Assembly (NCBI GenBank): GCA_021018815.1
Contig: JAITYX010000053.1
Coordinates: forward strand, 186,001-250,000
Reading direction: 5' to 3'
Length of the DNA stretch: 64,000 bases
Source of the DNA: Talinum fruticosum
Taxonomy: Eukaryota; Streptophyta; Magnoliopsida; Caryophyllales; Talinaceae
Shown here: positions 1 through 12,299 of the stretch, in pieces
How positions within the stretch are numbered: position 1 is the first letter of the stretch
How the letters are laid out: each line of letters begins with the position of its first letter
The notes under the pieces: model-generated
What the model saw: only the letters and a program-made list of their open reading frames with translations
What the model was told of the DNA's origin: nothing
Database searches by the model: none
Program-made: the position numbers and the translations under genes

Positions 1-1005
1 ACTCATAATGTTAGAAAACAAAAGAATTGAAGAATCAACTAACACAATTCTAGACTCGACTTAGAGTACGATAACTTAAAGAAGAGATTGAGACTTAACC
101 AACTAAGGAAGCAAACATTCAAGACTCAAACCTAGTAAATAAAGGGCTAAGTAAAGCTTTCAAGTATATTTATAATCATCCTCCGGAGAACATCATCTCG
201 GACATTAACTCAGGTGTACAAACTTGCTCTTTTTGCAAAATCTTTCCGCATTTTTTGCATTCATCTCAATGATTGAACCTAAAAATGTAGTAGATGCCCT
301 ACTTGAACCTGAATGGATAGAGACCATGCAATAAAAACTATCACGATTTAAGAGCAATGAGGTTTGGACCTTAACCAACCGCCCAATTGACCACCTAGTT
401 ATACGAATCAAATGGGTGTTCAAGAATAAACTAGATGAGGAGGATTTGGTAGTCAGAAATAAGGCCAAACTAGTCGCCCAAGAATACAATCAAGAAGAGG
501 GTATTGAGTGTGGGATAATCTTTGCACCAATTGCTAGGATTGAAGCCTTTAGAATCCTACTTGCATTTACATCTAGCATGAACATAAAGCTTTATCAAAT
601 GGTTGTCAAGTGTGCATTTTTTAATGGTTATATTCAAGAAGTTTATGTGGAGCAACCCCTGGATTTGAAAATCCTTATTTTATTTTTAAATTACAAAAAT
701 CTCTTTATGGTTTGAAACAAGTTCCTAATGCTTGGTATGAAAGATTGAGTAGTTTGTTGGTTGAAAATGGATTCAAAAGAGGTTTGATTGACAAAATCTT
801 ATTTACAAAACCCAAGGGGAAAGATTTTCTTATCATTCAAATCTATATTGATGATATTATTTTCGGTCTTACTAATGAAATTTTCCGTTAAGAATTTTCC
901 GAGCTAATAAGGAAGGAATTTCAAATGAGTATGATGGGAGAACTAAATTTCTTATTTGGACTACAAATCAAATAAGAGAATGATGGAATTTATGTTCATC
1001 AATCT
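1..1005 (+). mobile_element. Ty1-copia retrotransposon remnant (linker and RT)
   Basis: A decayed internal piece of a Ty1-copia element that runs in from the left edge. Positions 185-330 can be aligned by eye with 63345-63490 of the copia element at the right end of the window, so both belong to one family. After that comes the reverse-transcriptase domain. No LTR, gag or integrase is visible here. The similarity stops near 1005-1020, where gypsy-type sequence begins. Confidence 0.85.
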
Positions 1006-1010
1006 ACGTA
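361..1010 (+). pseudogene. Copia reverse-transcriptase pseudogene
   Basis: Remnant of the RNA-dependent DNA polymerase of a Ty1-copia element. Visible landmarks are the KWVFKNKLDE start (about 409-440), the LVAQEYNQEEGI block (about 472-505), the YGLKQ...AWYERL block (about 704-750) and the catalytic box YIDDIIFG (about 844-867), which keeps both aspartates. The frame is lost several times: a shift near 660-700, a stop inside the segment after the catalytic box (about 890) and further stops near 973 and 1018. It cannot make a working enzyme. The family identification is secure from motif order; the breaks are seen directly. Confidence 0.85.
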
Positions 1011-1020
1011 TTTCAAATAA

Positions 1021-4001
1021 GTGGGCTTTGAAGATTAAGGAGAAGGTTAAGAAGTAATTAAAGGCAGGGTTTATTAAGATCATTCACTATCCTAAGTAGG
1101 TAGCAAATATAGTTCCGGTCCCGAAGAAAGTCGGTAGGGTTCGTATGTGTATCGACTTCGGAGATTTTGAGTAAGGCCAGTCCCAAAGACGATTTTTCGC
1201 TTCCTCATATCAACGTCCTTGTAGATAATGTAGCGGGTCATGCTTTGCTTTTGTTCATGGAAGGTTATACTAGGTATAATCAGGTGAAGATGGTTGAAGA
1301 AGATATGGAAAAGATAACCTTCATCACTCAATATAGGACTTACTCGCTATGTGGTGATGCCATTTGGGCTCAAGAATGACGGTGCAACGTATCGGAGGAC
1401 AACAAAAACCTTATTACATGACATGATCCATAAGGAAGCTGAAGTTTACATGGATGACATGATCATAAAGTCTAAAAATAGGGCATGACACCTACCCAGC
1501 CTAAGGAAATTCTTCCAGAGACTCAGGAAATACAATATGCCCCTTAATCCTCAAAAGTGTGACTTTGGAGTGACCTCGAGTAAACTGTTAGGCTATATTG
1601 TCAGTCTTAGAGGAATTGAAGTTGATCCATCCAAGATCAAAGCCATTTAGGAGATCCCTCGCCAACACAGTAAAAGAGATAAGAGGTTTCCTAGGACGTT
1701 TATAGTACGTCAATCGTTTCATATCAAAACCGATTATAGTCGGTGAACGTATTTTTAAGAAGTTAAAGAAAGAATGTGAGTCCATTTAGGATGTCAAGTG
1801 CCAGCAAGCATTCGAGAAGGTTAAGGAATACCCGACTAATCTTCCAAGTGCTAGTTCCACCCCAACCAGGAAAACCTTTGCTTTTGTATCTCACCACAAC
1901 AGAAACATGACTATGGGTGTCATGATAGCTCAACAAGACGGGAAAGAAGAGCTTGCAATCTACTATCTATGTAAAAAGTTCTATATTATGAGACTAGATT
2001 CACGCTGTTAGAGAAGACACCATTGACACTAGTCTAGGCTACTAAGAAGCTTAGACACTACATGTTAAACCCACACGGTGCATGTAGTAGCTCCTATGAA
2101 TCCTATTAAGTACATATGTGAGCAACCAACTATTAGTAGCAAGATAGCTAGATAGACTGTCATGCTATCGGAATTTGAACTCAAATTTATCCCTCAAAAG
2201 CGATTAAAGGAAGGATAGTGTTAGAATTCTTAGTTGATCTACCTATACCCGAATCGCAACCCGAACACCTTGACTTTCCAAATGAAGATATTTTACAAGA
2301 AGAGGTGGATGTTTGGATAATGTACTTCAATGATGCTTCCACTCGAAGGGTTTTGGAGTAGGGATTCTTATAGTCTCACCGAGAGGAGCACATACTCCCA
2401 TTTCAGTCAAACTAGACTTCGAAGTCATACAACGTTGCAGAATATGAAGCTTGCATCATGGGACTTGAAGCTGCTACAGAGATCAAGGTTAAGAATATCG
2501 GGGTTTTCGGTGACTCCAATTTAATCATCAATCGATTTCGTAAAGTTGGAAGGTACGTAGTGAAGCCTTGGCACACTACTAAGCATATCCGATAGAATTG
2601 TCCAAACACTTTAAGAACATCTCTTTCACTTACCTTCCTAGGGATGATAACCAATTCACGGATACATTAGCTAACTTAGCATCGTGATCAATATCCCTAC
2701 ATGCATTCATTCAATGCCCGTTCACATCGAGCGACGGAATCACCCCGCATATGTCCGCACGTTAGAAGTGTCTAATACTCGACCACTACTTGGTATCATG
2801 ACATTTATCAGTATCCGGTTAAACAAGAGTATCCATTGGACTCCACATCTAGAACCCAACGAGCCATCAAGATGTTGGCTACCTAATTCTTCATCAATCG
2901 GGGCGACGGTACAAGAAAACCAATTCTAGAATTAGCTTACTTTGTGTCAACCAACATGAAGCAAAACACGTCATGGAAGAGATTTATGGTGGGGAGTATG
3001 GACCACATATGAATGGTAAGATGTTGGTCTAGAAGGTTTAGAGACTCGGTTATTACTCGGTCAACCATGGCGCCAGATTGTCATGATTTTGTTAGAAGAT
3101 GCCATAAATGTCGGTGTATGCAAATTTACAGCACCAACCACCGTCATTTCTCACAACTTTAGCTTCACCATGGCCATTCTCGGTTTGGGGAATTGACATT
3201 ATTGGCAAGGTAACCCCTAAAGGAACATTCGGTCATGAATTCATATTAGTAGCAATTGACTACTTCACAAAATGGACAGAGGCAGCCTCTTATACAACTT
3301 TAACATTGAAACAGGTAGCAAATTCATTATCCGAAATATCATCTATCGTTATGGGTGCCCCACGAGCTAATTGACCATGGTAGTCACTTTAAGAAAGAGG
3401 TAGCAGATTTGTCTGGACAAGTACAAGATCCAACATCATAAATCTTCTCGGTATCACCCTCAAACCAACGGATCGGTTGAGGCCGCTAATAAAAACATTC
3501 GTAAAATAGTGGAGAAGATGGCGATTACTTATAAGGATTGGCCTTATAAGCTACCTTTCGCTTTATGGGGTTATCGAACTTCTATCGGAACCTTTACTTG
3601 GAGCAACGCCTTACTCCCTGGTTTATGGCATGGAAGTAGTGCTTCTAATCGAGATTGCAATTCCCTATTTAAGGATAGTTGCTCAAAGCCAAATTTCGAA
3701 GTAGAATGGGCTAAAGCGCACTATGAAGAGTTAGTGCTATCGAATGAGAGATACTTCAATGCCTTGCATAATGTCCAAACGTACTATATCTAGGGCATTC
3801 CATAAGAAGGTTAAGCTTCAAAATTTACAAGTTGGAGATTTGGTCCTTAAGGAAATACGAGCGCCTATTCAGGACCCAAGAGGGAAATTTAAGTTCAATT
3901 GGCAAGGTCCGTTTGTACTTAGTCATATCTTACCCGGCGGAGCGGTGAAATTAACCAATTTGGATGGAGAAGAGATTTTCCAAGTATACAAACCTAGATG
4001 A
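1021..4001 (+). pseudogene. Ty3-gypsy (Tat-like) pol remnant: RT, RNase H, integrase
   Basis: A heavily degraded pol region in the order expected of a Ty3-gypsy element. The RT starts near 1095 with ANIVPVPKKVGRVRMC, continues through SPKDDFSLPHINVLVDN (about 1181-1235) and reaches a YMDDMIIKSK catalytic box near 1447-1476. An RNase H segment follows at about 1860-2680. The integrase core lies at 3160-3310 (WGIDIIGKV, AIDYFTKWTEA). A C-terminal segment at 3790-4001 contains LQNLQVGDLVLK and LPGGAVKLTNLDGEE and ends at a natural stop. The C-terminal wording and RT start resemble the Tat lineage. Stops and frameshifts occur every few hundred bases. The 5' boundary abuts the copia remnant, and no gag or protease is present. 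Confidence 0.85.
3108..3374 (+). pseudogene. Integrase catalytic-core fragment of the Tat-like element
   Basis: The best preserved 88-residue piece of the gypsy integrase. It includes WPFSVWGIDIIG with the first catalytic aspartate and VAIDYFTKWTEA downstream. The next catalytic aspartate region (after GAPRAN) runs into a stop at 3372-3374, and the third catalytic glutamate region is out of frame. It is a fragment of the larger pol remnant, not an independent gene. Confidence 0.8.
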
Positions 4002-4524
4002 GCTGAAAAATATTATGTTTAGCAAGACCCTAGACAGTAGGTCGAGCCCGACCTAACTAGGCCAGAGCTAAGGTGGGCGCCGGCCACTACCCGGCAACGG
4101 TGGGCTGACCGGGCCGCGTTCTTTGTTGGACTCGTAATTTGCTTTCAACTCGTCGATTAGATGGTTCTCTTATTTATTTCCCGAATGGTCCAATTAAGCC
4201 GTCTATTCTTGTCTTTTATTTATTTTAAGTCCTAGTCTATCTTTATTTTTTTCCTTTAGGATCATTAGACTCAGCTCCGTCATCCCGGTGCATTCCTTCG
4301 GTTCTTCGATTCTGCAGCCCTCCTTTCTTCAGCTTCCTTGGCTTCACTTTCTCTTCGTCGAACGCGTTCAGCCACCCGAGGGTTTATTTCTGGAATTTGG
4401 AGAGGGACAGCAGCAGGGACAGCTTCTTCGAGATCTAAGTCTCCGGCTCTTAGTGCCATTTATCGTTAGGGATCCACTTCTATTATCGACTCTAGATAAT
4501 AGGAAGAAACAAGCAGTATTGGGT
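4002..4524. other. Non-coding, probable 3' part of the gypsy element
   Basis: Sequence downstream of the Tat-like integrase stop. It includes a GC-rich block around 4070-4115 whose core GGGCGCCGGCCAC recurs near 7106-7125. This suggests element 3' or LTR-like sequence, but I could not define LTR ends. The short open frame at 4288-4599 runs into the hAT element and resembles no family. Confidence 0.4.
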
Positions 4525-5699
4525 GTGCCCGGTATGGGTGAGCGGTTCCGGTACCCTGTCCCAAAACTAGGAACCTTACCCTTACCATGTTTGACCTAGG
4601 TTACTAAATTTTAGGAACCTTACCCTTATCCTGTTTGACCTGGTTCTCGAATTTTAGGAACCTTACCCTTACCCTCGGGTTCCGGCTCCAGCCTGAGTAC
4701 CCTGTTTACACTATTATTCTTATGAGAAAAAAAAACTTCAAGTCCTTACAAGCTTACAAACAAAGTTACAGATACGACGTATGAAATCAACAACCCAAGC
4801 TTTTCATGAACTGTATTGAAATGATAAAAACATGCTTGTACTTGGCAATAAGATATCCAGAACTCTCATTGTGATGTTTAACGAATCCTCACAACCAAAT
4901 ATTATTTACCACAAGAGTAAATCTTAACATCTTAATATATAAATACAAGTTTTCTGCACATATTAACGAATTCAAGTTAGAAGGAATAGAGGTTTATCTT
5001 CCAATTTTGCCGGAAAGAGAGCACCGGCGAGGAGAGTGAAATCACGATGGAGAGACTGGTAGTAGGAGAAAGAGAAGCTTGCATGGGGTGGCAGCAGCGA
5101 GGAGGACGACGAAGAGAGCAAGGCGACCGGAGAGGAAGGCTACAAGACTTGAGACTCGGGAGGAAGGAGGCGACGCAAAGGCAGAGCAAGCAGTAACAAC
5201 GAAATGAGGAAGGGAATGGGACTTGAAGGAAGGAGGCGACCCAGAGCGAGAGGGCGGAAGTAACAATAGCTAAATGAAGGAGGGAGTGGGACTCGGGAGA
5301 AAGGAGGCGACCCAGAGAGGCGAAGCAGCAGCAACGAAATGAGGGAGGCGAGATAGAAATGAGGGAGGAGAGAGAAATATTAGGGTTTCTAATGATTTGG
5401 CCCGTATATTTGAAAATCAAATTTGGGCCTCAATCGAACATGCTTGAAAAATTTATTAATGGTTCCGTGTACTGCAGTTCTTGGTACTCGGAACCTATAA
5501 CCTATTTAAACGGTTCTAGGTTCCAGTTCCAGTGGTTTAATTTTAGGAACCTTGCCCTTACCCATTTGACTCGGTTCCTAAATTTTAGAAACCTTACCCT
5601 TACCCGTTTGACCGGTTTCGGTTCCAGAACCTTACCCATTTGACCGGTTCCGGTCCGGTTCCGAGGTACCCATAAGTCGTGCTCATCCCTATTGCCCGG
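4525..5699. mobile_element. Non-autonomous hAT element with 8-bp target duplication
   Basis: The element proper is 4533-5691 (1159 bp). It starts TATGGGTGAGC and ends GCTCATCCCTA, imperfect terminal inverted repeats of the hAT type. The flanks GTGCCCGG (4525-4532) and TTGCCCGG (5692-5699) match at 7 of 8 bases, the duplication length typical of hAT insertions. Subterminal regions consist of repeated GGAACCTTACCCTTACC-like and GGTTCCGG units. The interior has a purine-rich tandem repeat and no transposase. Two other elements in this window (35011-39705 and 49264-50209) share the TAGGGGTG-type terminus. Confidence 0.82.
5150..5335. repeat. Purine-rich tandem repeat, about 68-70 bp period
   Basis: Three diverged units begin near 5150, 5218 and 5288. 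Each carries a GGGACT...GGAAGGAGGCGACCCAGAG core. The repeat lies inside the hAT element at 4533-5691. It creates the long low-complexity Ser/Leu-rich open frames on the reverse strand, which are not genes. Confidence 0.7.
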
Positions 5700-8590
5700 A
5701 GGTGTCGGCAGCTTTGCCGAGTTCATCCAATATTCAGGCCAGGATCTAGTCCGCCTAGAATTGCCTAATCCTTGAACAGATTGAAAGTGGTAGGCCGGAT
5801 GCAGTCCAAGCAAGGAAATCGTTTGTTCTCTTCCCATTTGCCACAACACACGGTCGGGGAAGTGGTAGGTGCTCGTTTTAGGCCCAATAAGTGTACAAAG
5901 GGATGTTGCATGGTATGTGTCCTAAATCGGGACACCTTCTAGTGTTCAACGCAGAATCGTTGTATCATTGCTTGTGATTTCGAGGTAGTCCTCCCACCAA
6001 GAAGCCGGGTGATCAGCTACCACATCTCCTCGTTTTTACTAGCAAAAGTGTACAGCTAAGTATGCATCGGGTTTCGGTGGAAACTAAATTAGCTTTAAGT
6101 GCTCTATCAACTGAACCGCACATCAAAGATGCAAAATTAAAATAAGTATCTTGCACGGCCATAATCCAATTTTTTAGGCCCAACAGGAGCAAAATCAATA
6201 AAAAACGGAGAAACGATGAAAAAAGAGAAAAGAGTGAAAGCTAGAGACTTTCGGCATGAACTGGTGGCGTTCCAGCCTCGACGACGCTAGACAACCGCCA
6301 CGTGGCCGGCGCCGTCGACCGGTCCTTGCCCCCGGTCTCATTTGTCATTATGTGCTTACCTGTAATAACGAGGGCATCCCCGAGAAGTCCGCCTCAACAT
6401 TTGCTTCAACCCAGTCCAAGCCTATGATCGTCTCAAGAACTATCAAGGGGGTTAGAGAACAATAATTCTCTAATTGTTCAACTAATGCCGTTGGTGCCAT
6501 GTCCCCGTGACCTCCTACCAGCTTGAACCCACCTATCGGACAAGTGATGATGGCCCACCACCTTGGAATGATGATTGCCACATAATAGGCATATGTATAT
6601 CGGTAATGCTTCATCAGGTTTGTCGGATTTACTGTTTTCCGATAAGAATCCACCCTAAATTCTTATTACTTAGTTTCAGGAGGTATTTGTACTTCTCATA
6701 TAGGTTTTCGGATGATTTGGGTAATATTGGTTTTGTACGCCTATAATCGCCTACTATGGCATCGAATTCTTTAGGTATGGGGCACTGGTTCTTTATCCCC
6801 AAACCTCGAAGACATGATGGTGAAGGTCCCAAAAGCCACGGTAGCCCTCAAAAAGTCTAGTAAACCTTCACTTAGCATATGCTGAATAGGATATCCAGCC
6901 TATAATTTGACAATCTGGATCCGTCAAGTATTACTCATCTCATGCATCCACCCGGTTAACTCTGGTCATGAAATTCATTGTCTTTTAGAGGGAAATAGAA
7001 GACACCTGGATGCTCTCGGTTTTAGTTTGCGTAAGGTTTTTGTGCTTAACACTTTTCGGGGACGCAGACGTGGATCCTATTTATAGGTGTTTTTCAGAGC
7101 TTTCCTAGGTGACGGGCGCCGGCCACCCAGTGGCCGGGCCCCGTTTACACGTTTCTTTAGCCCGAGCACTCTTTGGGCCGTGTTTTTTCTCGCCTCACCC
7201 ATTGCGCCAACCATGTTTCGGACCATGCACTTGAGATTTTCCTTTTTTTCTTTTTATTATTTTATTTTGGGGGAATAGGGGCTAGCGCATTTTTTAATTT
7301 GTCTTTGTAAATTTCCTTAAGTCCTTTTGCATCATATTAAATAAAAGAATGCGTTTCTTAGAATTGAGTCTTGCATTTCATCCCATTGCATAAGAGTCCT
7401 CATTACAAAGCACATACTAAATACAAGGGACTCTCTAATCATCAATGGCGAAGCAGCAAGGAATCTTCTAAGCATCGCCTTCGAATTGTCGTCAAACATG
7501 TAATTCCCGAAGTCCTCCAAGACGAATGTGGAGAATCAACCACCTTCATCACCTTGATAAGAGCTACCCCGTGGTACAAGACTGTGAAGATTCATGAGTT
7601 GCTCCACTATACGAAAACCGAGGGAAATAAAGGGGATTTTCATGACGGTCGAAAGCCTGCAGAGGCAAGATGTTTAGGCTCTCGTCCGAAGAGCTAGGTC
7701 ATGCACCGAAGCACTAGGCCCGGAAGTGCTAGGTCCCGCCTCGAAGCACTCCTATGATGCGCACACCACGAAGAATATCGTGAAGAACCCTATCTAACAT
7801 TACTACTAGAAGGTGTTTGTTGACCGGAAGCATGTGTTTGTGCCCCGGGCCCACCAGGAACTCTAGATCGGTGCCTCTACAAAAATAAAAGAGCGATTAA
7901 CAATCACTAAAAGTTCAATAAAATTAGCACTCTACTAATTGACAGACTTACCCGGAAAGTAGGGAAGGATCACCCAGTGAGGAAGTTCCGGATTCCCTGG
8001 AGAGCAGATTGAAGATTGATGGATATAGTCCAGGATTGTTCTAGGGCATACTGTGAAAATCGATATTACGATGTTAGTCAAAAATACTTTTAGCATGCAA
8101 CTAAAAGCCAAGAGCACGAAAATTCTTACCCTCGCCAATTCCTAGGGAAAGGATGCCTAACACATTCTTCTTTCGAGATTTCGGGAAGATAACGAGGAGA
8201 TTCCCCAGGAAGAGTAACATCCACATCAAGACTTGGGATATGGATGTCCGCCGGTGTGAGCTGTCAAGAGATGGGGTTAATTTTCACGCGAGAAATTCAA
8301 GCCATGATAAGGAAAGAGTTGAGAGGGTCATGATCCATGCCGTATGGTGGGCGTAGGATGTGGTCAAGTTTAGAAATGAAGCAAATTTTGAGATTAAAGA
8401 AGCATACAGAGGTCACATGGTTAAGGGTTGATCTCAAGAAGTCTATCTTATGAATACTACGCCGTTGAAGATAGACCTTAGTCCACGATATGGAAGCCGG
8501 AAATACGGGGACGATTCGTTGAGCCGATGAAAGATGTGGGAAATATTCGTATAGCCATGACTATATTTGGATAAATTAAATAAGATTTTT
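5700..8590. other. Repeat-derived DNA with no recognisable gene
   Basis: About 2.9 kb between the hAT element and the plant-mobile-domain remnant. Short reverse-strand open frames (6348-6653, 6629-6832) do not match any family I know. The GC-rich block at about 7100-7200 shares GGGCGCCGGCCAC with the block near 4075. The whole stretch is probably old LTR-retrotransposon or mobile-domain element sequence, but I see no termini. Confidence 0.4.
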
Positions 8591-9561
8591 TTATCCACAC
8601 GAGATGAAAACTATATATTGGAGAAAAGGAGAATTTGAGCATACCTCAATAATCTTCCACAAACCATTCAATGGTAAATAATTAGTTGAATCCGACTTCG
8701 GTTGTGTGTGCCGCACACCGGCATGGAGGCCCCTAATGAGGAAAGTATATGCAGGAGCATCCCAGTTGAGCTCCTTTATTTTGTCAAGGTTCGCTAAGTT
8801 CACCAAATAGTGAACATAAACCTTACGTAGTTTGGACGAAGAAGAGGATCGTACTCAAGAGAAGAGCAAGTACAATCCAAACTTGTTGTTGAGGAGAGTG
8901 TTGAGGCCAAAACCTAGCATTCTCAAAAGCCTTAAAAAGGACGTAACACTTGAAGAAATTATCATGGGGAAACCTATCTGCCACAGGGCCAAAGAAAGGA
9001 CAAAGATAGTCCCGGTTTTATACAAGTTCTGGTCATAACCTAGATGTTCTCTCGAGAAGATCAAATTGGATAAAACAGCAAGATTGTGCATGACATCTTC
9101 TAGAGGAAAGTTTATCAAGAAGGCGTTATAGTCATTTCCTCGAAGGGAAGGTGAAAAGTATTGGTAGTGTCCCAAAAGCGCTCGCTAATGGCCCCGATGG
9201 GATCTCTCTCTCGTTTATCGATAAGGTGGTACAAAGCAAAGTAAAGAGGACCAAACCCAACATTGTGCATGACATCTTCTAGAGGAAAGTTCATCTTCTT
9301 GCATGTGTCCATGAATATAGGGATAACTCCACTACTCCGAATCGAGCCTTTATGCAAGACAAAAATCCAACAAAATTTTAGTTCGAAGCTACTCTCAATG
9401 AGAAAAAGAAGAAATTTAAGCCAACTAGCATACGGAAGAAGTGATGGCCGGTGAAGAAACGTGATTCTCGGCGTCGACCGGGACCGGGAGGTCACTTGGG
9501 CGCCACTCATTCCGTGGACACCATTCCCGCTTGAGGAAGGTTTCTTAAGTAAGTTTCTCAT
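8591..9561 (-). pseudogene. Plant mobile domain (MAIN/PMD-like) remnant
   Basis: Reverse-strand remnant of the plant mobile domain, a transposon-associated domain also found in MAIN-type plant proteins. The segment RFWDTTNTFHLPFEEMTITP (about 9118-9180) is the characteristic WRPETHTFHLP..GEMT signature in diverged form. Further downstream on the same strand, NLANLDKIKELNWDAPAY (about 8740-8800) fits the later helical part. Between them an INFPLEDVMHN segment appears twice (near 9085-9118 and 9264-9293), so a short internal duplication has occurred. At least two frameshifts separate the pieces. Family assignment rests on one strong motif; decay is obvious. Confidence 0.55.
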
Positions 9562-12299
9562 CTCTAGACCTTCCAGAAAGATGAGCTCTTCTTCTAGACA
9601 TTTTGAAGAGAAGAAATTTTGAGAACCAACTAGTTTTCAAGAAGAAGAAAAGTAAGAGAGAACAAGAAGAATACAAGAGCAAGAAGAGGAGTAAGTGTGC
9701 AAAATAAACACACCAAGCATCCCCTTTTATAGGCAAACTCGGTCAAGGCGAGTCAACCGTATGAGAGAAGAGTCAAGCAAGTAGTGGGAGACCAAGGGAA
9801 TCCGACGGAGCATGCCGAGGGCCACACTGGCAAAGGCTAGCCGACGCCGGCCACGAGGAGCCATGAAGTCCCATCGGCGACAACCTTTGCAGTCTAGCCT
9901 GCCCACCTAGCTTGTGGAGTTTTATCAAACCATGAAATGTGACCTTTTGGCCTCTTCTGCATGCAAGTGGGATTTTCCGGCCCACTAATAAGCTTTTTGG
10001 AACAGTTTTATTAGTCTGTTTTCAATCGAATTATTCGGGTAAAACATCGAACTTTTGTGAAATTAATTATACACTAACAAGTATGTTAGTACAACAAATT
10101 ATTTAGCCAAGATTCAGATCAAAGAACGATCGAAGTTTCAGCATCAAGTTATACCAAGCTTCAGTGCTCGATCAAGCCAAGCTTAGGATCTTCTTACCGG
10201 ACTTTAGAACGCATGCATCGTAATCAAGTTCGAGCCCCATTTTGGAGTTTTGGTTTGATTATACCCAATTCCAACCATCACATAATGCCTAATATCAAAA
10301 ATTGAGGTAAGTACCCTTTAATGTCTACTTTGACCCTTCGTCTTTTTATACTCGGTTAAAGTGGGGGCTAACCGTAGACACCTAAAAGTGTCATCTCTTA
10401 TCTCCTTATATTCCGTATTTTGTTCCGTTGGCTCGATGATGAAATCCGGAGTCCTGTTTGAGGATTTAGATCTTGGACTGTGATTGATTGGTGCGACATA
10501 AGCCGATAAACCACAAAGAACCCCTAACACGAAATAAATAGCCTTTTGCCTTGGATCGGTGCACAAATCCCCCTTTCTTTCGAGCGATCCAAGAACCGGG
10601 CCAAGCCTTCAGAGACAACAAAGTCCAGAGCTGTGTGCCAGGAAATTCCAAGTTTAGAATACTGCATTTTACTTTTTTCCAATCAAACAAGAAGTTAAAG
10701 ACCTAAAGACGGCATTAAAGCGTTGCATTTCATGATCTCGAGCATCAAAGTGCTGCATTTCAGCTCCACAAAGCGAGTCCACACGAGACTAGGAGCCGTC
10801 CGCCTCAAAACGATGTCGTGGCCAGTGCTCGCAACCCTAGAGTTTTATATGAAATGTTACGTTTTGGCTTGGAGAGTCCCTTGGAGACAGACTAGGGCAC
10901 AAAACCCTAAGAGCGCCGGGGTGGCTGGCGTCCGCCAATCGAGTTCTATCCTCTCTATCCGAGTTCAATCTTGTGAGAATCGACCCCGATTTATTTCTGC
11001 TATTTTGGACGGCAGACTAGAGGCAAACCCTAGGTCATTTGTGACCTAGGTCTCTCCCTATAAATAGAGAGCCTTGGCTCTCATTCCCATACGACTTTCT
11101 CCCGTGCGTAATGTTGAAGAAAGCTAACAAGAGTACTCATAGCTAAACGTTATTTTGCCAAAATTACTACAAATCATTCATCTTTTCTCTACTTACCGTC
11201 CTTGAATCCGTGCAAAGAGTGAAGGAATATTCAATTTTCTTATCTATGGGCACTTATTCAACTAATCTTTCCTATACCTTACGTACGTAGTTCACAAAAC
11301 AAGCCCTTTTTCCTTCGAGTTATCGGCGTCGCATCAAGGGATAGAGATCCATATTAGCAAGGTGGGACAACATGAGGGTAATCGTTCAGCCTTTAAATGG
11401 TTTATACTATTTTTATGCTTTATTTACACTTTCCGTATTGTGGATTAAAGAGATGTAATCGTTCTTTTAATCCATCCTCGCTCGATGTAATCTTTCAATT
11501 TTTTACTTTTCTTTTCTTTACCGCTTTCTTTATCGCTTTTCCTTTAGTTCTATTGGTTTCTTTTATTTATCGTTTTAGCATGTTGTGTGTTTGTGTGTGT
11601 AGCACGTTATTTTAATATACTTCTCAAACTAGTAATGGTCGTCTTCGGACGGGCGAATAGAAGGGTTTTCCCTACATTTCGTACCCTCGACCCGAATCGA
11701 TTCTCGATTCAAAGACCGATGGAGTCTATTTTAGCCTCTTTTAGTCTTAATTTTTCCATACTAAGATTGGAAGAGCAAGTTTTGTTTTTGTTAGTTTTCA
11801 TCCTAAAAACCGATCGGCAACTCCCTTTTACGCTTATTTCCTATTGAATTTGCATCCCGGTTATTTTCTAATTGCATGGTAAAAGAAATCAATTCTAGAT
11901 CTGATAGCCGGGGTAAAGGCCGAGGTTGATCTCCTTAGCCATAGCCTCGGCCGGCGCCCGCCATTGTGGTCGACAGGTGAGGCTTCGGTCCAGATTGATA
12001 TTTTCACACCGACCTGGCCCTAAAGCCTCACGGTAAAATCAAAACCCTAATTTTGTTTGTCCTTCAATTAGTTAATAATATCCCGGGAATTCAGAAGATA
12101 ATTTATAAAAATAAAATGATTAACCACCATTCAATCTGATTCATTTCAACTCAATTTAATAAAACTCGGGAATCTTAATAAAAAGTTCATCCCCACATTC
12201 TAAAAATCAACTTCTAAAATCGTCTTCAAAATCAATCTTAAAAAAGAAACCCGACACAAGTGGGAAAGCTCAGTCCGAGGCCCTCGGGGTCGGCCGTGG
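9562..12299. other. Repeat-derived DNA, LTR-like in part
   Basis: No gene recognised. The stretch contains a polypurine-rich part (9600-9700), a GC-rich part (9780-9960), and an LTR-like promoter near 11058 followed by a pyrimidine-rich leader (11390-11620). Short open frames here have no family resemblance. A GC-rich GGCCGGCGCCCGCC block near 11950 echoes those near 4075 and 7110. Confidence 0.4.
11058..11067 (+). promoter_or_regulatory. TATA box of an LTR-like promoter
   Basis: CTATAAATAG sits in CCTATAAATAGAGAGCC, followed by a CTCTCATTCC-type start region. This arrangement is common in plant LTRs. No pair of LTRs could be delimited, so assignment to a particular element is inference. Confidence 0.45.

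Noticed and set aside
4977..5420. Long reverse-strand Ser/Leu/Pro-rich open frames
   Set aside because: They result from a purine-rich tandem repeat inside a non-autonomous hAT element; all frames are equally open and low in complexity.
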